From UBA11524 sp964391995 (GTDB lineage Bacteria > Bacillota > Clostridia > Christensenellales > Aristaeellaceae), in the NCBI GenBank assembly GCA_964391995.1, contig CAYMOM010000124.1, positions 1 to 5,641 of the forward strand: a DNA stretch of 5,641 nt. The letters are read 5' to 3'. Below the pieces are notes generated by a model. It worked only from the letters and a program-made list of their open reading frames with translations. It was not told where the DNA came from and searched no databases. Position numbers and translations under genes: made by a program. Positions 5,551 through 5,641 of the stretch are shown here, in pieces (positions within the stretch are counted from its first letter, which is position 1; every line of letters begins with the position of its first letter).

Positions 5551-5641
5551 TGGCATCAATAACTCCGCTAGCCCCGGTAGCTATTGAACACAGCGAAAAT
5601 ATGCGACCATCATAGATTCGCACCCACCTTCAACCACCTTT
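5551..5641 (+). other. Untranslated leader or small RNA of unknown type, cut by window end
   Basis: These roughly 90 bases downstream of the promoter have no credible coding frame: the ATG near 5546 runs only 13 codons, lies at the expected transcription start and has no ribosome site. They can fold. TGCGA (5602-5606) pairs with TCGCA (5618-5622), and ATC (5609-5611) pairs with GAT (5615-5617) around the loop ATA, leaving a CC bulge. Outside this, TTGAA (5584-5588) can pair with TTCAA (5629-5633). GCTA and TAGC (5567-5570, 5578-5581) form a small local palindrome. CCACCTT occurs twice (5624-5630, 5634-5640) and is complementary to Shine-Dalgarno-like sequence. A structured regulatory leader is plausible. 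I recognise no named RNA family here; tRNA, tmRNA and SRP RNA do not fit. Confidence 0.4.

Noticed and set aside
5551..5641. tRNA, tmRNA or SRP RNA gene at the right end
   Set aside because: There is no acceptor or T-arm pattern (only a partial ATTCG match), no tmRNA start or end signature, and no SRP core motif.

Overview
The window looks like a chromosomal segment of a GC-rich gut Clostridium relative, most likely Oscillospiraceae of the Faecalibacterium/Subdoligranulum/Gemmiger kind. That is an inference from four things: roughly 60% GC protein-coding DNA, strong GGAGG ribosome sites, a eukaryote-like (type 2) isoleucyl-tRNA synthetase, and GC-rich palindromic repeats in the intergenic space. 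I could not run a search, so the genus is unproven. All supported genes are on the + strand.

Layout. Positions 1-1281 hold the C-terminal 426 residues of isoleucyl-tRNA synthetase (ileS). The gap of 198 bases (1282-1479) holds a 12-bp terminator-like hairpin, then an array of four tandem short palindromes (1352-1465). Their stems differ in sequence, yet every change is matched on the other arm. The last palindrome ends one base before the Shine-Dalgarno sequence of the next gene. Positions 1480-2775 encode a 431-residue protein built on the glycoside hydrolase family 4 (GH4) scaffold. It has lost the NAD-binding glycine motif and the metal-binding Cys and His, so it is probably a pseudoenzyme or a protein with a new function. 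Three tightly packed RNA-modification genes follow: a COG1092-type SAM-dependent methyltransferase (2794-3657), an RluA-type pseudouridine synthase that overlaps it by 8 bases (3650-4348), and tRNA-guanine transglycosylase tgt, which starts at GTG one base further on (4350-5474).

The last 167 bases hold no gene. They contain an inverted repeat that may end the tgt operon, and a near-consensus sigma-70 promoter (TTGACT, 17 bases, TATGAT) starting two bases after it. Beyond that lies about 90 bases of apparent untranslated leader or small RNA. It can fold into a nested stem and carries two CCACCTT (anti-Shine-Dalgarno-like) repeats.

How the genes relate. The theme is translation: tRNA charging (ileS), RNA methylation, pseudouridylation and queuosine base exchange. 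The spacing from 2775 to 4350 suggests one transcript with translational coupling. The degenerate GH4 protein is the odd member and the best candidate for undescribed biology. The hairpin array in front of it and the structured leader after tgt are the best non-coding candidates.
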